DNA from: a virus
Strand: one strand, 5' to 3'
Length of the DNA stretch: 50,136 bases
Virus record (IMG/VR): IMGVR_UViG_3300031507_000008
Coordinates: 1-50,136 of that record
Part shown: positions 16,568 to 22,592 of the stretch, one piece after another
Position numbering within the stretch: the first letter of the stretch is position 1
Layout: each line of letters starts with the position of its first letter
Notes under the pieces: generated by a model
What the model was told of the DNA's origin: nothing
The model's database searches: none
Seen by the model: only the letters and a program-made list of their open reading frames with translations
Translations under genes and position numbers: made by a program

Positions 16568-18108
16568 TATGCACTCATCCTTTCATTGGAGTATGGGTTG
16601 TATTCATGTTCAGCACCGGCAGGTTTGGCGACTGCACCAGCGAACTCCCAGCCAGCGTCAATGGATTTGGCTAAGGGCCCGCCGAAGGTAAGGCACAGGG
16701 CATCGAGATCGTCGAGGATTAGGTTTGGGTTGTCTTCCATTAGGTCTTCTTTGGAGACCAGTTGGATGGCGTCTTGTTTGTTGAAGGTGTAGCGGATAGC
16801 GAGCATTGCGATGCGGAGTTCGGGGTCGTTGGGGAGGATACCGGTCTTGAGCCAAGCGCGACAAGCGCCGGCCATTGCTGAGCGCATGTTGGCATACTTT
16901 TCACCGGAGTTGTCGTTGGCAATGCCGGTGATGGAGTCTTTGGCGCCGAATTGAACTTCGGTGATGAACATGCGTTGTTGGCGACAGTTGTCGACTACAC
17001 CACCCCCAACGCCGCCACCGTCGATGAAGATTCCGTCTGGGTGCCATTCGTAGGCTGCGTCGTGGATACGATTGGCTAGTTCGACGGTGTTGATGCCGTT
17101 GTAGCGGCGACGCTGTATCGAACGCGCATCCCTACCTTTACGCGGGAAGATGACAGAATTGTTCTGTCCAAACCTGGCGACGTCAACGCCAAGCGCCAGT
17201 GGTGTGAAAGCATCGACAAAGACCTCACGATCAGGCGACATAGCCGCATCGATATCAGCGGCGCTGAAGAACTCCATCTCGCCGACTCTTGGGAATTGGC
17301 CCAAGACACGGATACGAACAAAGTCGGAATCGAGACCGTATGCTTTAATCCACTTGTCGAAGCGAGGTTTGTTGGTGACTTTGACGGAACGGGAGTCGAT
17401 TTGTCGCGTGTGCCAGAATTCGTGATGTCGGCCTCCTTCAAAGCATTCTTTGAACCGCCCGGAGTTTCGGGTTGGGTTGCCGAAGACGAGCCAGAGGATT
17501 TCGGTGTTGTCATCGGTGAGTGCGCCTTCTGCGGTTTCCCAGATTACGTCACTGATTTCGCTGGCCTCGTCGAAGATGAGGAGAATGCGTTTGCCTTGGT
17601 TATGGAGTCCGGCGAAGGCAGCAGGGTTCTTCTCCGACCATGGGATCATGTCTATGCGCCACGTACGTTCCCTATCCGGGTCTTTGGAGAAGAGGGCCGT
17701 GGCAGTGAGTTGGAAATGGTCACGTGTGAACCAGCAAAGGTTGAACCACTTGCCGAGCTCAGCCCAAGTTTTTGTCTTGAGTTGGGTTTCAGTGTTGGCT
17801 GTGATGACACCGCGACAGTCGGGAAATGTACAGAATGCCCAGAGGATGATCCAGGCGACGGTAGCGGACTTGCCAATGCCGTGCCCGGAGGCGGTGGCAA
17901 TTTGGATCGCTTCGGATGGATTGAGTAGGCCAAGGCGAATGAGCTCCATTAGGTCGCGGGACCAATCGTCTGGGCCGGTGAATCGTTCTAAGACTGTGCC
18001 GGATTGGCCCCAGGGGTAGGCACCGAGGGTAAAGGCGAGAGGGTCGCCGCTAACGCTTGCAAGCCATTCATGGAGACCGTCAGATGAAAGGCCGCTTTCG
18101 ATATACAT
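16567..18108 (-). CDS. terL: Terminase large subunit
   Basis: A 513-aa packaging motor. The ATPase domain carries a Walker A-type loop ASGHGIGKSA (about residue 73), a Walker B segment ILLIFDEASEI (about 175) and a coupling motif FGNPTRNSG. The RNase H-like nuclease domain shows GVDVARFGQNN, FIDGGGVGGGV and a late acidic pair LDDLDAL. It cuts concatemeric DNA and pumps it through the portal. The ATG overlaps a TGA as TGATG, coupling it to the short reading frame between the two terminase genes. Confidence 0.93.
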   Translation of the reverse strand: MYIESGLSSDGLHEWLASVSGDPLAFTLGAYPWGQSGTVLERFTGPDDWSRDLMELIRLGLLNPSEAIQIATASGHGIGKSATVAWIILWAFCTFPDCRGVITANTETQLKTKTWAELGKWFNLCWFTRDHFQLTATALFSKDPDRERTWRIDMIPWSEKNPAAFAGLHNQGKRILLIFDEASEISDVIWETAEGALTDDNTEILWLVFGNPTRNSGRFKECFEGGRHHEFWHTRQIDSRSVKVTNKPRFDKWIKAYGLDSDFVRIRVLGQFPRVGEMEFFSAADIDAAMSPDREVFVDAFTPLALGVDVARFGQNNSVIFPRKGRDARSIQRRRYNGINTVELANRIHDAAYEWHPDGIFIDGGGVGGGVVDNCRQQRMFITEVQFGAKDSITGIANDNSGEKYANMRSAMAGACRAWLKTGILPNDPELRIAMLAIRYTFNKQDAIQLVSKEDLMEDNPNLILDDLDALCLTFGGPLAKSIDAGWEFAGAVAKPAGAEHEYNPYSNERMSA

Positions 18109-18227
18109 CAGGTGACTCCGGTTGGGAGTCGGCCAGCGGCGCAGAGGTTGTTCCGTTCAAGACAACCCCGCAGCCTGCTGGCCTTCCCTAGGCCCTTGGC
18201 GCGCAGACTCACCGAGGACTTAGCCAT
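18108..18227 (-). CDS. 39-aa basic peptide between the terminase genes
   Basis: The reading frame MAKSSVSLRAKGLGK...LPTGVT starts inside the end of the small terminase gene and stops in TGATG with the large terminase start. It fills the otherwise empty 111 bases. An AGAGAG purine run precedes the ATG. The peptide is strongly basic. It may serve only to couple translation of the two subunits, or be a small accessory packaging protein. Confidence 0.45.
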   Translation of the reverse strand: MAKSSVSLRAKGLGKASRLRGCLERNNLCAAGRLPTGVT

Positions 18228-18804
18228 TCTTGCTCTCTAATAGTTGGGGTTCGACATCGATTACCTGGGCTCGGGAGGCGTCACGGAGTTGACGAGCACG
18301 CTCGAGGTTCTTGGCGAAGTCTACGTTGATATTGGTTACGGTGGACTTCTTAACCAGGCCAGTACGATCGGCGGTGTCGGCAAACACACGCAGCGCGCGA
18401 TCCATTGGAATGAGTTCACCTTCTTCATCAGCTTTGTCAAAGTGCTCGGCAATGGTACGCAGGGCTTTGACGTTGACTTCGTTGGCAAGGGCATAGCGTT
18501 CGGCCTCGGCATCGATGTAGGCCTCGTCGACGTCCTTGCGGTATTTGGCGACGAGGTCCATGAAGGATGGGTCGGAGTGGAGGATGTAGACCCGAGCGAT
18601 TGAATAGCCAGTTTGCTCAGCAGCGAGCTTAGGCCGAACGCCCATAGCGATGAGACGAGCAAGGCGATGATGCGGATCACGGAATCGTTGAGGCCCAAGA
18701 GGAGTAGTACGCTTCTCACGTAGGCAAGCAAGATCATCCACCGTCAGCGAGCGGATGGGGCCAAGTTCAAGTTTAACTCGCGGGAGACGGCCGCGGGTGA
18801 GCAT
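18220..18804 (-). CDS. terS: Terminase small subunit
   Basis: A 194-aa protein with an N-terminal helix-turn-helix region (HHRLARLIAMGVRPKLAAEQTGYSIARVYI) of the type that binds pac sites, followed by a helical oligomerisation part and a polar tail. The start at 18804 (MLTRGRLPRV) is chosen because AGGAGA lies just before it and the ATG overlaps the upstream TAA (TAATG). The longer frame upstream lies within the GIY-YIG gene. It recognises phage DNA and recruits the large subunit located 110 bases downstream. Confidence 0.8.
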   Translation of the reverse strand: MLTRGRLPRVKLELGPIRSLTVDDLACLREKRTTPLGPQRFRDPHHRLARLIAMGVRPKLAAEQTGYSIARVYILHSDPSFMDLVAKYRKDVDEAYIDAEAERYALANEVNVKALRTIAEHFDKADEEGELIPMDRALRVFADTADRTGLVKKSTVTNINVDFAKNLERARQLRDASRAQVIDVEPQLLESKNG

Positions 18805-19241
18805 TAGATTCTCCTGTTGATCTTTCCGACGATATAGGGGTGAGCACCTGGCTCGCGATTCATTACAAGATTCACGATCCAATTCTCTTTGGGTAGAAGT
18901 AGATTCTCAACTTTGCCTGCGGGCGTCTTTGTCTGCATGTTATGTCTAACATTGTACCTTGGTTCGTACTTCTTAATCATAGCGACTTCTACTGCGTCCA
19001 TCTCACCAATTGGCAATGGGCGTATCCAGACATCATCAAACGGGATATGACTTACGTATCGCTTACCTAAGTCAGTATTGAATGCTCGCTTAGCTCCAGG
19101 TTTCGTCTTTTGATCCAAGTGAAAGGCAAGGCGAGTTAAGAACTTCTTCGCCTTGCCTACATACACCACCGAGCCCTTGTATACCAACATGTATACCCCA
19201 GACTCAAGTAACTCTCCCATATTGATAAAATCAGGTTCCAT
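18804..19241 (-). CDS. GIY-YIG family endonuclease
   Basis: A 145-aa protein with the signature GVYMLVYKGSVVYVG, a following arginine (FLTRLAFH) and the catalytic glutamate in AVEVAMIKKYEPRYN. This is the GIY-YIG nuclease core and almost the whole protein, so it is a compact enzyme without an obvious DNA-binding tail. The ATG at 19241 is preferred: the longer frame would need a TTG that forms the -35 box of a good promoter. It is the first gene of the leftward block, directly before small terminase. The C-terminus HPYIVGKINRRI is shared with an unrelated protein ending at 27339. It could be a homing-type or host-attacking nuclease. Confidence 0.75.
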   Translation of the reverse strand: MEPDFINMGELLESGVYMLVYKGSVVYVGKAKKFLTRLAFHLDQKTKPGAKRAFNTDLGKRYVSHIPFDDVWIRPLPIGEMDAVEVAMIKKYEPRYNVRHNMQTKTPAGKVENLLLPKENWIVNLVMNREPGAHPYIVGKINRRI

Positions 19242-19272
19242 GAGAACGGACTTCCATTGTTCACCTCCCAAG

Positions 19273-19301
19273 AGTATGAACTTCCTAGTTTCATTTGTCA
19301 A
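19273..19301 (-). promoter_or_regulatory. Sigma70-type promoter for the leftward (late) block
   Basis: On the minus strand TTGACA (19301-19296) is followed after exactly 17 bases by CATACT (19278-19273), a perfect -35 and a 4/6 -10 box. It faces the terminase-capsid-tail genes. A palindrome abuts the -35 box on its upstream side, so it may be regulated. Confidence 0.65.
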
Positions 19302-19324
19302 GTGTTATTTATAACACCCGGGTG
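19302..19324. promoter_or_regulatory. Double palindrome next to the leftward promoter (operator-like)
   Basis: GTGTTAT-TT-ATAACAC (19302-19317) is a perfect 16-base inverted repeat. It overlaps by three bases a second perfect palindrome, CACCCGGGTG (19315-19324). The pair touches the -35 box of the leftward promoter. A repressor or activator binding site is likely by position. No cognate regulator gene was recognised in the window. Confidence 0.55.
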
Positions 19325-19539
19325 ATTCACAAATCCACACAATTTGCCGTGAGGAGGTATGGGCGCTGGCGAGAGGCGACTTTTTGGCCCCGCCCCCGAC
19401 TCAAGCGAACCTAATAGCAACCACGGGATCGTGAGAAGGCGTGATCGGATCGTGATCACATGGTGCACTGCACACGTGCTATGCTTAGCGTGTCGACCAA
19501 CACGGCGACGAGCAACAGCCTACGGGCAAGGATGCACAC
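19325..19539. promoter_or_regulatory. Divergent intergenic control region
   Basis: No convincing gene. It holds two copies of GGATCGTGA (19426-19434 and 19447-19455, 21 bases apart, two helical turns), the palindrome GTGATCAC (19452-19459) and GCACACGTGC (19470-19479). A TATGCT box at 19480-19485 could be a -10 element for the rightward early gene, but no good -35 is visible, so an activated promoter is possible. Confidence 0.45.
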
Positions 19540-19848
19540 ATGGCACAGGCAAAGCGGACGGATGCACAGTGGATTGTGATTGATCCAACAACGCTGAATG
19601 ATCTACCCCGAGCGGCGTATGATGTGTATAAGGATGCATACAAGACTGCACGAAAGGCGCGAGAAGATTTTGAAACGCTAATGGCTGAAAGTGTGGAGGT
19701 GCCCGAGGGCAAGCGGTTGGTGTTTGGGTACAACTTCGGCAAGCTCAGTGTGGCCGTGGTGGATGATGATCGTAAGCCTGCGGCTAAGGCCAATGTGCCG
19801 CAGTCATTGTCGAGCTATCTCGCGGGGATGACGCAGAAGGGGCGATAG
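19540..19848 (+). CDS. Early hypothetical protein
   Basis: A 102-aa protein, first gene of the rightward direction. AAGGA lies 8 bases before its ATG. The central part is a charged helix (AYDVYKDAYKTARKAREDF). The second half has a short strand pattern (KRLVFGYNFGKLSVAVV), and the Lys-rich end suits a small regulatory or nucleic-acid-associated protein. It stands alone, followed at once by a strong terminator, so it is a monocistronic early unit. No family recognised. Confidence 0.65.
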   Translation: MAQAKRTDAQWIVIDPTTLNDLPRAAYDVYKDAYKTARKAREDFETLMAESVEVPEGKRLVFGYNFGKLSVAVVDDDRKPAAKANVPQSLSSYLAGMTQKGR

Positions 19849-19873
19849 GCTCAATCTCACATCAATTGCGTTC

Positions 19874-19901
19874 AAGGCCGGGCATTGTCCCGGCCTTTTT
19901 A
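19874..19901 (+). terminator. Rho-independent terminator
   Basis: GGCCGGG (19876-19882) pairs with CCCGGCC (19889-19895) around a 6-base loop, extended by flanking A-T pairs, and is followed by TTTTTAT. It ends the short early transcript. Confidence 0.9.
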
Positions 19902-20331
19902 TTAGGAAGGTTTGTTCACGTTTTGTCGAGCTCGCTGGTGCGGGCAATGGGTCGGGGCGGGTATGGTAGCGGCCATGCTAATCAAACGCATCACGGCTCA
20001 CGCTAGGCTCGGCAATCGGCAATCGGCAATCAACGGATACCCGATGCGTCGGATCGATCGCGTTAAGTCCCGGTTCGATCCTTATTTCGCTTGCTCGGAG
20101 CAAGGTCGACTTGTCGTCTTTCGTCATCCGTTCGTCTTTGCGTCAATTCTCGCCCCTTCCCTTCTTTCGTGTATATATGTGTTGTAGAAGAGGTAGAGAG
20201 GGATAGACCGAGAGAGGAGAGGTGGGCTCTACTGCGAGTGAGGCAGATAAGCGTTGAACCGGGATGTATCAGGATCGATCCGACTGACCGGATATCCAAG
20301 ATGGATAAGGGAAATAGGGTAAAGATTGTTG
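19902..20331. other. Gene-free region, possible origin or early control region
   Basis: No supported gene in 430 bases. It contains three tandem copies of CGGCAAT (20010-20030). It also has a pyrimidine-rich stretch (about 20110-20170, e.g. CGCCCCTTCCCTTCTTTCG) that switches across an AT-rich centre (TGTATATATGTG, 20170-20181) to a purine-rich stretch (20187-20230). Base-composition switches with short tandem repeats are seen at some phage origins. This is only suggestive. Confidence 0.35.
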
Positions 20332-20360
20332 TTGACGAATGGGGCGGGATGTGATATAAT
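20332..20360 (+). promoter_or_regulatory. Strong sigma70 promoter for the rightward operon
   Basis: TTGACG (20332-20337), a 17-base spacer and a perfect TATAAT (20355-20360). The expected transcript start near 20367 leaves a leader of about 75 bases before the first ribosome site. This is the best promoter seen in the window. Confidence 0.9.
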
Positions 20361-20441
20361 AGGGGTATGAAGGCAATCAGACCGCCAATCGTCGACCGGC
20401 TAATCGTGAGATCAACCATCGACCAGCTAGGGAGACCTAAG

Positions 20442-20687
20442 ATGCACAGTACGATTGATTATGGCAAATCACCTTCGCCAGCATTTGATGCGGTTGAGGA
20501 TGTAAGGGATTGGCTTGGTGCGGAGCGATATGCAAAGATTGCACCAGAGATGGCAAAGCTTACCAATTGTAAAGCATTTGCCATGTATTGCTCATTGACT
20601 GGGATTAGTGGATTTCCAGTTAAGGCATGGTATGAGAGCTTTCATGGTCAAGGATCGTGGAAGCAAGAGGAGTTGGATGGGTTATGA
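20442..20687 (+). CDS. Small hypothetical protein, first gene of the rightward operon
   Basis: An 81-aa protein (MHSTIDYGKSPSPAFDAV...) with a mainly helical appearance (VRDWLGAERYAKIAPEMAKL). The ATG at 20442 is chosen because GGGAG lies upstream. An ATG at 20367 would coincide with the predicted transcript start. The stop overlaps the next ATG (ATGA). No family recognised. Confidence 0.6.
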   Translation: MHSTIDYGKSPSPAFDAVEDVRDWLGAERYAKIAPEMAKLTNCKAFAMYCSLTGISGFPVKAWYESFHGQGSWKQEELDGL

Positions 20688-21049
20688 GCCGAATACCGAC
20701 ATTGGGTGAGATTGAGGCCAAAGGCAATGGGCCTAGTGGTTGTCAGGTGATGAGTGAGCTTGTGTTTCCATTGGCGCATCAAGCGGTGAGGTATGAGCAG
20801 CTATTGGCGACTAATCCAATCAAGGCCAAGGAGTATAAGCGGACCTTTGCTCGATTGCCGATGACACCAGAGCAGATTGCGGCAGATAAGGCTGCAAGGG
20901 TGAGGGAGCTTGATTTGCGTTTGCAGAATGCAATGGGTCATAAGGTTATGACCTTGCCGATGAATATTAGGGAGTTGGTGATTAAGGTCATTGAGCATAG
21001 GCGAATGGTGAATGAGGTTAATGCAAGGCCAATGAAGCGGAGGATATGA
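20684..21049 (+). CDS. Hypothetical helical protein
   Basis: A 121-aa protein starting MSRIPTLGEIEAKGN at the ATGA overlap with the previous gene. Helices dominate (FPLAHQAVRYEQLLA; IRELVIKVIEHRRMVNEV). It ends in MKRRI, whose codons AAGCGGAGGATA form the ribosome binding site of the next small gene. Function unknown. Confidence 0.6.
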   Translation: MSRIPTLGEIEAKGNGPSGCQVMSELVFPLAHQAVRYEQLLATNPIKAKEYKRTFARLPMTPEQIAADKAARVRELDLRLQNAMGHKVMTLPMNIRELVIKVIEHRRMVNEVNARPMKRRI

Positions 21050-21050
21050 G

Positions 21051-21227
21051 ATGACTGTAAACGAGCTAATCAAAGCATTGCAAGGTATTGTGGTACAAGA
21101 TGCACAGGCTACTGTTTACGAGCCTGAAGGTGATATATGGGACAAGGTTGTAATGGTACGGATTGTTGATAATGGTAATGAAGTGCAGATCATTGGTGAT
21201 ACCGCACTAAGACTGGAGAATGATTGA
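21051..21227 (+). CDS. 58-aa hypothetical protein
   Basis: MTVNELIKALQGIVVQDAQ..., an acidic protein with alternating strand-like segments (KVVMVRIVDNGNEVQII). CGGAGGA within the end of the previous gene provides its ribosome site. A 5-bp hairpin with a GCA loop begins at the base after its stop. Confidence 0.6.
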   Translation: MTVNELIKALQGIVVQDAQATVYEPEGDIWDKVVMVRIVDNGNEVQIIGDTALRLEND

Positions 21228-21240
21228 GGCGCGCAGCGCC
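21228..21240 (+). repeat. Post-stop hairpin GGCGC-GCA-GCGCC, copy 1
   Basis: A perfect 5-bp inverted repeat with GCA loop, starting immediately after the TGA of the 58-aa gene. The same 13 bases recur at 21468. There is no U-tract, so termination is unlikely. Confidence 0.7.
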
Positions 21241-21266
21241 ATTACAACAACGGAGGGGCTAACACT

Positions 21267-21467
21267 ATGATTATCTGGCAAGGAACAATCACAATCAACA
21301 CCGCAGGGGCAGAACATGACGAGCATATGGCTTCGGCTAATCTTGACGCGAGTATGTTCGATGTGCTTAAGCGGTATCCTAACGCTACCAGCGTGGTGAT
21401 GAGCCTAGCGCCGAGGGTTGTGAGGCATCCAAGGGTTAATGATTTGCCAATGAGCATATTGGTTTAA
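21267..21467 (+). CDS. 66-aa hypothetical protein
   Basis: MIIWQGTITINTAGAEHDE..., with a strand-rich start and a helix (LDASMFDVLKRYPNATS). ACGGAGGGG precedes the ATG. Its stop is followed directly by the second identical GCA-loop hairpin. Function unknown. Confidence 0.6.
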   Translation: MIIWQGTITINTAGAEHDEHMASANLDASMFDVLKRYPNATSVVMSLAPRVVRHPRVNDLPMSILV

Positions 21468-21480
21468 GGCGCGCAGCGCC
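21468..21480 (+). repeat. Post-stop hairpin GGCGC-GCA-GCGCC, copy 2
   Basis: Identical to 21228-21240 and again begins at the first base after a stop codon. Confidence 0.7.
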
Positions 21481-21505
21481 CCAGCGCACAACTGAGGAGA
21501 CTACC

Positions 21506-21682
21506 ATGCCATACAAACCTAACCCAATGGTTGGCAGGCCAGTGATTGTAAAGATACCAAATCGCCCAGTTAGAATTGGTATTATCACTGGCGAAGGACG
21601 CAAAGGCTATTGGTGGAGTGTGCGACTTGAGGGGAATAAGAGCAGTATAAGCATTAACAAGGCCTACTGTGAAATCAGATAG
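21506..21682 (+). CDS. 58-aa basic hypothetical protein
   Basis: MPYKPNPMVGRPVIVKIPN..., a basic, strand-rich protein (PVRIGIITGEGRKGYWWSVRL) resembling a small SH3-like or OB-like barrel in pattern, though no family can be named. GAGGAG lies 7 bases before the ATG. Confidence 0.6.
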   Translation: MPYKPNPMVGRPVIVKIPNRPVRIGIITGEGRKGYWWSVRLEGNKSSISINKAYCEIR

Positions 21683-21684
21683 CC

Positions 21685-21696
21685 GCGCCCCAGCGC
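21685..21696 (+). repeat. Post-stop hairpin GCGC-CCCA-GCGC, variant copy
   Basis: GCGC at 21685-21688 pairs with GCGC at 21693-21696 two bases after a stop codon. It is a weaker variant of the neighbouring post-stop hairpins. Confidence 0.4.
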
Positions 21697-21729
21697 AAGT
21701 GATCCCAGTTCACTAACAGGAGAACGCAG

Positions 21730-21933
21730 ATGAAACGTTGGGCAGTGAGTTATATTGATTGGTTTGACCACGACTTGACGACTATGATTGTCTATGCGGA
21801 TGATTGGAGTTCAGCTTTAAAGCAGCATCCCAAGGTTGGTGAGTTTGAGATTGATTGGAATTCACTTGAGAGCACAAAGAAACAGTTTTGGGATTGTGAT
21901 GCAATGGTTGAATGTGTGGAGATTGTGATATGA
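21730..21933 (+). CDS. 67-aa acidic hypothetical protein
   Basis: MKRWAVSYIDWFDHDLT... looks like a small alpha/beta protein with a first strand, an acidic loop and a helix (DWSSALKQHP). CAGGAGA precedes the ATG. The stop overlaps the next start as ATGA. Proteins of this size and start are frequent among phage early genes, but the function is unknown. Confidence 0.6.
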   Translation: MKRWAVSYIDWFDHDLTTMIVYADDWSSALKQHPKVGEFEIDWNSLESTKKQFWDCDAMVECVEIVI

Positions 21934-22175
21934 AAGGCTTTGGCCTCAACATCCTCGCTGATATGGCGAATAGGCCATGGGCGAGGTCGAAGTGTTCGGC
22001 GATTAAGCTCGATGTGATATTACCAATATCACCCAATAGCGTGAAAAAGCGCACTTCCCACCCTCGCCTGGGCTCAACCTATCGCGGAGCAAGGCGCAAT
22101 CTACGTAGGACTATGCGGATTGCGGAGCTACAGGCTAAACGTACCGCACCGCACCATCACGAAAATGTGATTTGA
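21930..22175 (+). CDS. 81-aa basic hypothetical protein
   Basis: The start at 21930 (MKGFGLNILADMANR) overlaps the upstream TGA. The C-terminal half is strongly basic (YRGARRNLRRTMRIAELQAKR), suggesting nucleic acid binding. It is followed 4 bases after its stop by a GCA-loop hairpin. No family recognised. Confidence 0.55.
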   Translation: MKGFGLNILADMANRPWARSKCSAIKLDVILPISPNSVKKRTSHPRLGSTYRGARRNLRRTMRIAELQAKRTAPHHHENVI

Positions 22176-22179
22176 TTGT

Positions 22180-22192
22180 GCGGCGCAGCCGC
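22180..22192 (+). repeat. Post-stop hairpin GCGGC-GCA-GCCGC
   Basis: A perfect 5-bp inverted repeat with the same GCA loop as the hairpins at 21228 and 21468 but a different stem, implying conservation of the shape rather than of the sequence. Confidence 0.6.
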
Positions 22193-22336
22193 TAGATCGT
22201 AGGGAGAACATCATGTGGCCTAGGTAAATAAGCCGTTCATTCGCGAGAATAATCGCTTTACAGCCAGCAGGGACATCCCCTTACTGGCCATTCTCGGTGC
22301 GAGGCTGTAAAGCCGATTAAACTCAGGAGGCATATC

Positions 22337-22354
22337 ATGATCCTTGCGTTGTAA
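22337..22354 (+). CDS. Five-codon leader peptide MILAL
   Basis: AGGAGG (22325-22330) stands 6 bases before ATG-ATC-CTT-GCG-TTG-TAA, the strongest ribosome site in the region. The stop overlaps the ATG of a 49-aa frame as TAATG. A second mini-frame (MWPR, 22213-22227) with GGGAG upstream lies before the large stem-loop. They may be translated leader peptides controlling the downstream structure. Confidence 0.4.
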   Translation: MILAL

Positions 22355-22503
22355 TGGCGCAACATATGGTGAGTGATAGTCCCAAACCCATCATTCACCA
22401 TACTGCCCCGCAGCTTCGGCTTACGGGGCTTAAGGGCGTAGGAGACATAGATCAACAGACCGAGAAGCCTCTATCCGTGCCCCGCACCTATACGCTTCTA
22501 TGA
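22354..22503 (+). CDS. Possible 49-aa coupled reading frame
   Basis: MAQHMVSDSPKPIIHHTA... starts in TAATG with the MILAL leader and ends as ATGA with an in-frame upstream start of the next gene. The coupling geometry matches real genes in this operon. However, the frame lies across strong RNA hairpins, so it may be fortuitous. Confidence 0.3.
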   Translation: MAQHMVSDSPKPIIHHTAPQLRLTGLKGVGDIDQQTEKPLSVPRTYTLL

Positions 22504-22592
22504 CGTCGCTCGCTGATAAGCTCTCCCCGAGGCATAAGCCTCAACAGCCATGGGTCTGCAACCCATATGAGATAATAGCGAGTATCAATCCA

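Larger units (their letters stand above)
22193..22592 (+). ncRNA. Candidate structured RNA region
   Basis: About 400 bases with many perfect inverted repeats. ATTC-GCGA-GAAT lies at 22239-22250 (GNRA-type loop). AATCGCTTTACAGCC (22251-22265) pairs with GGCTGTAAAGC-c-GATT (22303-22318). TATGGTGAGTGAT (22365-22377) pairs with ATCATTCACCATA (22390-22402). A GCCCCG/CGGGGC stem (22405-22429) is capped by AGC-TTCG-GCT, a UUCG tetraloop. GAGGC-ATAA-GCCTC is at 22529-22542, ATGGGT-CTGCA-ACCCAT at 22550-22566, and ATAATAGC (22572-22579) pairs with GCTATTAT (22596-22603). GAGAAT at 22245-22250 can alternatively pair with ATTCTC at 22290-22295. Either a separate RNA or a long regulatory leader of the next conserved gene is plausible. 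Confidence 0.5.

Noticed and set aside
19242-19301. TTG start at 19301 for the GIY-YIG gene
   Set aside because: The TTG is part of the -35 box TTGACA; a transcript from that promoter would begin downstream of it.
20041-20075. T-arm-like sequence GGTTCGATCC suggesting a second tRNA
   Set aside because: The flanking bases do not form a T stem and no acceptor or anticodon stem can be drawn.
19912-20187. 91-aa plus-strand frame in the gene-free region
   Set aside because: Follows a terminator, lacks a promoter and a convincing ribosome site, and crosses the pyrimidine/purine tract.
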